The notes under the pieces are model-generated. The model made no database searches, was not told the DNA's origin, and worked only from the letters and a program-made list of their open reading frames with translations. Both the position numbers and the translations under genes were made by a program. 64,000 nt of DNA, taken from contig NC_058502.1 of assembly GCF_020382885.2 (NCBI RefSeq), positions 10,505,950 through 10,569,949 of the forward strand. The letters are read 5' to 3'. Of this stretch, positions 59,813 to 64,000 are shown one piece after another. The DNA comes from Scatophagus argus. Taxonomy: Eukaryota > Chordata > Actinopteri > Scatophagidae. The number at the start of each line of letters is the position of its first letter. The first letter of the stretch is position 1.

Positions 59813-62228
59813 ATGCATTTGGCAGCTACACGCAGAAAGTTCGTCTGTGTCAAACGCATTCTGTATCCTTTGAGGCAGACCTGTCTGTTGTTTTCCACTA
59901 ATGATACTATTCTAGCCTACAAGCGGAAATCACCATCAAAAAAACAGTTCAGAAAACCTCCCTGGGCTGATGATCTCTCCTGGGAAGAAAGGCTAGCTGA
60001 TGTGGTCACCCCGTTGTGGAGGCTGAAATATGATGAGCAACTCGAACTCAAGCAAAAACATCAGGAACGTATCCTGTCTCAGCTCTCTGGGTATCTCTCA
60101 GGTGACTTACATTCACATCCCTCATCACCTGTCAGAAGTAAACTCAACTTCTCTGTCCAGCCTATTTTGCCATCACCGATTAGGGATGGCTACCGCAACA
60201 AGTCTACATTTTCTGTCAACAAAGGAAGTGATGGAAATCCGAAAACAGTTGGATTTTACATTGGCACTGGCAAAAAGGGAAACATTGTCTGCGTCAATGG
60301 AGACCACCTGCTCAACCTGCCAGAGAAGCACAAACTGGCTGCCAGGTGCTACCAAGACTTCATTCGCCTTTCTTCCCTGGAGCCCTGCCTGCTGTTCCAC
60401 GCCGGGGGTCACTGGCGAGAGATCACAGTGAGGACCAACACACAGGGTCACACCATGGCTATAGTGCATTTCCATCCACAGACGCTCACCCCAGAAGAGA
60501 TAGCAGTCCATAAGGCTGACCTGGTGGATTACTTCATACGGGGGCCTGGATCTGTCTGTCAGCTGGACTCGCTGTTCTTCCAGGAGAGCACCATGACTCA
60601 GTGCACTCATGAGAAATCCCCCTACCAGCTCCTGTATGGTCAGCCACACATATATGAGGAGGTAAAATACACCATCAGGGCAAAATTACAAACACATAGG
60701 GCAAACACTGCAGCATTCAAGTGTTGCAGCTTCATAATCTTGTGTTCAGCTGCAGCAGTTAACGCTGAAGTACTTTTTTGATAATTAACTGCTTGGACAT
60801 TTTTGCCCTCATACCAGTTCAGGTGTAAAATAGGTTCACCTTTTTGCCCATGCTAATCTCACTGTAATTAAGTGTTTTAAGATGGTGAGACTTTTGTTAC
60901 TAATTTAATAGTAACATTAAATGACCTAATCTGAGAGAAAGAAAATTGTAAGGAAATGTTTTCCTAAATCAACCAGTTAGCAGGAGTAAGTAATTCTGGA
61001 ACAATGTGACATTTGCCTTTGAAGCTGATATCAACTGATTTGGTTTGATATGCTGATGCATGTGTAGCTTTCAAATCTATCGATTCATAATTTAGAATAT
61101 AAAATTTAAGCAAGGCTGAGAAATTGCCATGACGAGTCACCTGACCTTTAAGTGAAAAAAGAGTGTCTGTTTGCACCTGGGTGAGAATAATTTAAATTGT
61201 AGTTCCCATAATTCAGTGTGATTGTTTCTTCTGGTAGACCCTCCTCACCTAATGAATAGAAACTTCATATGTTGTTTATAATGCAGGTTTTCTGTTATTG
61301 ATTAATGGTTTCCACTCTTCGGCCAAGTTGACTTATTCTACAATTTAATTAGTTTCAATTCAGTTTATTCACAGAGCGCCAAATCACAACAGAAGTTGTC
61401 TCATGACACTTTCCAGTTAGAGCAGGTCTAGACCAAACTTTAATTTCACTACAATCTACAATTTATGCAGCTTATCTACTATTCTACAACTACAGCCAGT
61501 GTTCAGCATGACATTTGCATGTCTGGTAGTAATGAATTTGTGATGACAGTAGATGGAAAAGAGCAGTTAGCACCAAGTCAATGTATGTCTTTGCTGTTTC
61601 ATAGGTGCTGGGCTTCAAGTTCCGCATCTCTCCTGATGCCTTCTTCCAAGTGAACCAGGCTGCTGCTGAGGTGCTGTATAGCACAGTGAGAGACCTGTGT
61701 GTCCCAAACCATGAGGAAGGTGGAGGAAAAACAAAAATTGGTGGTACTCTCCTAGATGTGTGCTGTGGGACAGGCACCATTGGTATCACATTATCACCCA
61801 TGGTGGACAGGATTATTGGTATAGAGCTCATAGAACGGGCCGTGGAAGATGCGAGACACAATGCAGCTCTCAGTAATGTACTGAACTGTGAGTTTTTCCC
61901 CGGGAAGGCGGAGGTGGTGCTTCCTCGCCTCATGTCTCAGCTGAACTCTGCAGATGAAGGCCTTGTGGCAGCTGTGGTAAACCCTGCTCGAGCTGGCCTG
62001 CACTACAGAGTAGTCCGAGCTTTACGAAACCAACCTCATATCCGCAGGCTGGTCTATGTTTCCTGTAAACCAGATGGAGAGGCGATGAGGAACTTCAGGG
62101 AGCTTTGTTGTGCTCCTGACCTTCAGAAGAAACTCACAGGAGAGGCATTTTCTCCAACTCTGGTTGTTCCTGTGGATATGTTCCCACATACTCCTCATTG
62201 TGAACTGGTGCTACTTTTTGAGAGATAG
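59813..62228 (+). CDS. trmt2b: trmt2b, mitochondrial tRNA/rRNA (uracil-5-)-methyltransferase (490 aa)
   Basis: TRMT2B makes 5-methyluridine in mitochondrial RNA using S-adenosylmethionine. Exons are 59813-60661 and 61605-62228, joined in phase 0 within YEE-VLGF. The N-terminus is basic, hydrophobic and poor in acidic residues, as in a mitochondrial presequence. RLADVVTPLWRL marks the start of the conserved part. Next come GYRNKSTFSVN, DGNPKTVGFY, FFIRGPG and ESTMT. The SAM-binding motif LLDVCCGTGTIG spans residues 332-343. VVNPARAGLH (407-416) replaces the DPPR motif of TrmA-like enzymes, as in human TRMT2B from memory. The catalytic cysteine is Cys437 in YVSCKPDG. The C-terminus TPHCELVLLFER also matches. 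Human TRMT2B is 504 aa. The frame is open above 59813, but this is the first ATG. Confidence 0.94.
60662..61604 (+). other. trmt2b intron
   Basis: The single intron of trmt2b, 943 bp, GT-AG. It carries a fish repeat fragment at 61354-61441. Confidence 0.8.
61354..61441 (+). repeat. Fish repeat fragment, 'agcgccaaatcacaacagaa' family
   Basis: It begins 'ttcaattcagtttattcaca' and continues 'gagcgccaaatcacaacaga' and 'gagcaggtctagacc'. These blocks recur across percomorph genomes. Its TTCAATTCA start is the reverse complement of the end of the repeat at 16048-16286, so the two may be opposite ends of related elements. Confidence 0.6.
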
Positions 62229-62592
62229 CAAATACTTTATGTTCTGAGGTGGCCTTGAACCCTTCAACAACAACTCTGGTTGATTTAGGAAGCTATTAGG
62301 GAGTTGAATGGGATGTGAGGTATGTTAGATGATAATGGAGATATGGAGATTCTAACCACCCGCAATAATCTTACACCTGTGTTTTTTGAATTACTTGCTT
62401 GGTTAGCTTTGCTTTCAGAAATGTGTAGTTCGACTGCAACAAATGATTATCTTGATTAAAATTCATCTCTAAATTCTTCTATTGAGTAATCATTTGGTGT
62501 ATAAAATATCAGAAAATCTGTGGGTTTAACGGGCCTTTAAACACTGCAGTGGGATGTTGTTCTGAGATGGTTTGCGCACAGGCTGCCCGTGC

Positions 62593-62598
62593 AATAAA
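62593..62598 (+). terminator. trmt2b poly(A) signal
   Basis: AATAAA lies 364 bases after the trmt2b stop. A second occurs at 62618-62623. Confidence 0.55.
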
Positions 62599-62629
62599 AT
62601 CTGGTACAAAAGCCCTCAATAAATACCAC

Positions 62630-64000
62630 ACTTGTTGAGCTTACAGCATAGGTTTGAGATGTTAAGGTTATGTATGAGACGCTGATTTGATTTTTGTGGT
62701 CATTTTTGTTTCTGTCTGGAGACAACTTCTCATAGTGCGACTCTTTGTCTACCCCGGCCTGCAATAGCTGTATCTGTGCAGTAGATGGCGCAATTGCAAC
62801 TTCTGTGGATCCATCCTTCGAGGAATCATCCCATTGTTGAGAGTTCACTGACGGTCGTAACACAACTGTACATTATGAGTGGCCAGGTTTTGTTCCTGAG
62901 AGTTTACCACAGTTTATGTGAGCTCATTCGTTGCAACAAGGCGGCCTTGGCTGATATGATGTTCTTTTATCTCTCGAGTGAAGTAATAGGATGATGACAC
63001 TTGTGTACAAAGTCATGGGTTACCGAGGTTCAACTTTGAGACGAACTTTTTTGTTTTAGCCCCACAACACTGCCATAGTCCGGCAATGAGCACTTTCATA
63101 TTTTATTTCTCCTGCTTTCTGGCAAATTTAACCTAAATTTTAAAAAAAACAAACTAATTCCTGTGGTTTAATTATCAAAAGGACTTAACTGCTAACAGTA
63201 AAAACTCTGTAGTGGCCTCTATTATAATCACATCTTAGCTGCAAAGGTTCACACAAACTACTACTTATTTTTTCTCATTTTCAGTCAGAATTGTCCTGCT
63301 TTTTATATCTTTGATTGCTGATTTTTATGTGTTCTCCTGGGAATTGAACCTTGGACCACAGTTCACAACAATGTTAGACTTGTTAGACTTTTTATATGAA
63401 GCTTGCAAGCAAAAGTTTTTTTGAAAAAGCACCTCGCGTGTTGGTGGCCTGCAGGTTAAAGGCAGTCATGTGAGTGCAACTCACAAACTGCCCCATCTCA
63501 CACTGAGACAGTCATAACTTTATATGACGTGATGATGTAAGATGAACTGACCCGTGGTCACGACCTCTTTCGGCGTTTCATCAGATACAGTGTCATTTTA
63601 AGATCAAGTATATTTAAACGATTGGGAAATTGAGATTGGTTATACATTATAAGACTGGTGGAAAAAAACGGTAGGATACAACACAAAAACAGCCAATGGG
63701 ATGCTCCTTACCTGTGGCATTAGAAATCCTCTCTCACCAAGTGATTTAAAACGACTTCAGATCAGACATCTGCATCTTTACTCTTCACCCGTCCTGACCC
63801 TCTTCTCCCCTGCAGCCTGACTAACTTACCCTCCTCTGTAGTGAACCGCGTCTGGAGAGCACACGGTGAGTAGGCTCGGCATGCAGCCATTAACATAAAA
63901 CTAACTTATATTGACGTTTTTACACAAACTCCACTTTCATATGCAGATTCTGAATGGTATTTGACTTTCAACAACTGATGCATAATGTTACTTCTTCTTA
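62630..64000. other. Unassigned right end
   Basis: No supported coding gene. A candidate small exon at 63816-63865 is discussed in the findings. I see no repeat I can name. Confidence 0.4.

Noticed and set aside
63300-63365. tRNA-like B-box (GGTTCAATTCCC on the minus strand)
   Set aside because: No matching A-box and no plausible cloverleaf stems could be found nearby.
1-64000. CRISPR arrays, bacterial operons, integrated viruses
   Set aside because: No regularly spaced repeats, no prokaryotic gene arrangement and no viral-type open frames were seen.

Overview
This window is vertebrate nuclear DNA, almost certainly from a teleost and probably a percomorph. Genes have many short exons with GT-AG introns. 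The proteins match vertebrate families along their whole length. The non-coding DNA carries repeats typical of percomorph genomes: TTCAATTCA-ended elements, GATCAATAAAGT/TATC tails, and an element rich in 'gctaacatgctaa' motifs. I see no bacterial genes, CRISPR array, retrovirus-like element or rRNA.

Layout from left to right: first coding exon of eif4ebp2 (-, the rest lies beyond the left edge); ppa1 (+, 11 exons, 291 aa); a sar1 GTPase (+, 6 coding exons, 198 aa); tysnd1 (+, 4 exons, 534 aa, ends in the peroxisomal signal SKL); spock2 (-, about 26 kb, 11 coding exons including a 9-nt microexon, 422 aa); about 7.5 kb with no gene; ddit4 (+, 2 coding exons, 225 aa); dnajb12 (-, 8 exons, 371 aa); trmt2b (+, 2 exons, 490 aa), which starts 252 bp from the dnajb12 start; and about 1.8 kb of unassigned DNA. 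I placed all exon boundaries by reading splice sites and checking that codon phase carries through. Each complete gene gives an uninterrupted protein of about the family length.

The genes are not a pathway. They are a conserved neighbourhood corresponding (from memory) to human 10q22, where EIF4EBP2, PPA1, SAR1A, TYSND1, SPOCK2, DDIT4 and DNAJB12 lie. Two differences stand out: trmt2b is X-linked in human, and ASCC1 and ANAPC16, which lie between SPOCK2 and DDIT4 in human, are not seen here. Two genes share a biological theme: eif4ebp2 (an mTORC1 target) and ddit4 (an mTORC1 inhibitor).

The most notable observations are in spock2. A 9-nt, phase-0 microexon encodes Glu-Val-Glu and restores three residues that the flanking exons lack. 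A 37-nt inverted copy (36/37 identical) of the Kazal-domain exon sits in an upstream intron and could pair with that exon in the pre-mRNA. I found no wholly new biological system; most of the window is ordinary conserved vertebrate genes.
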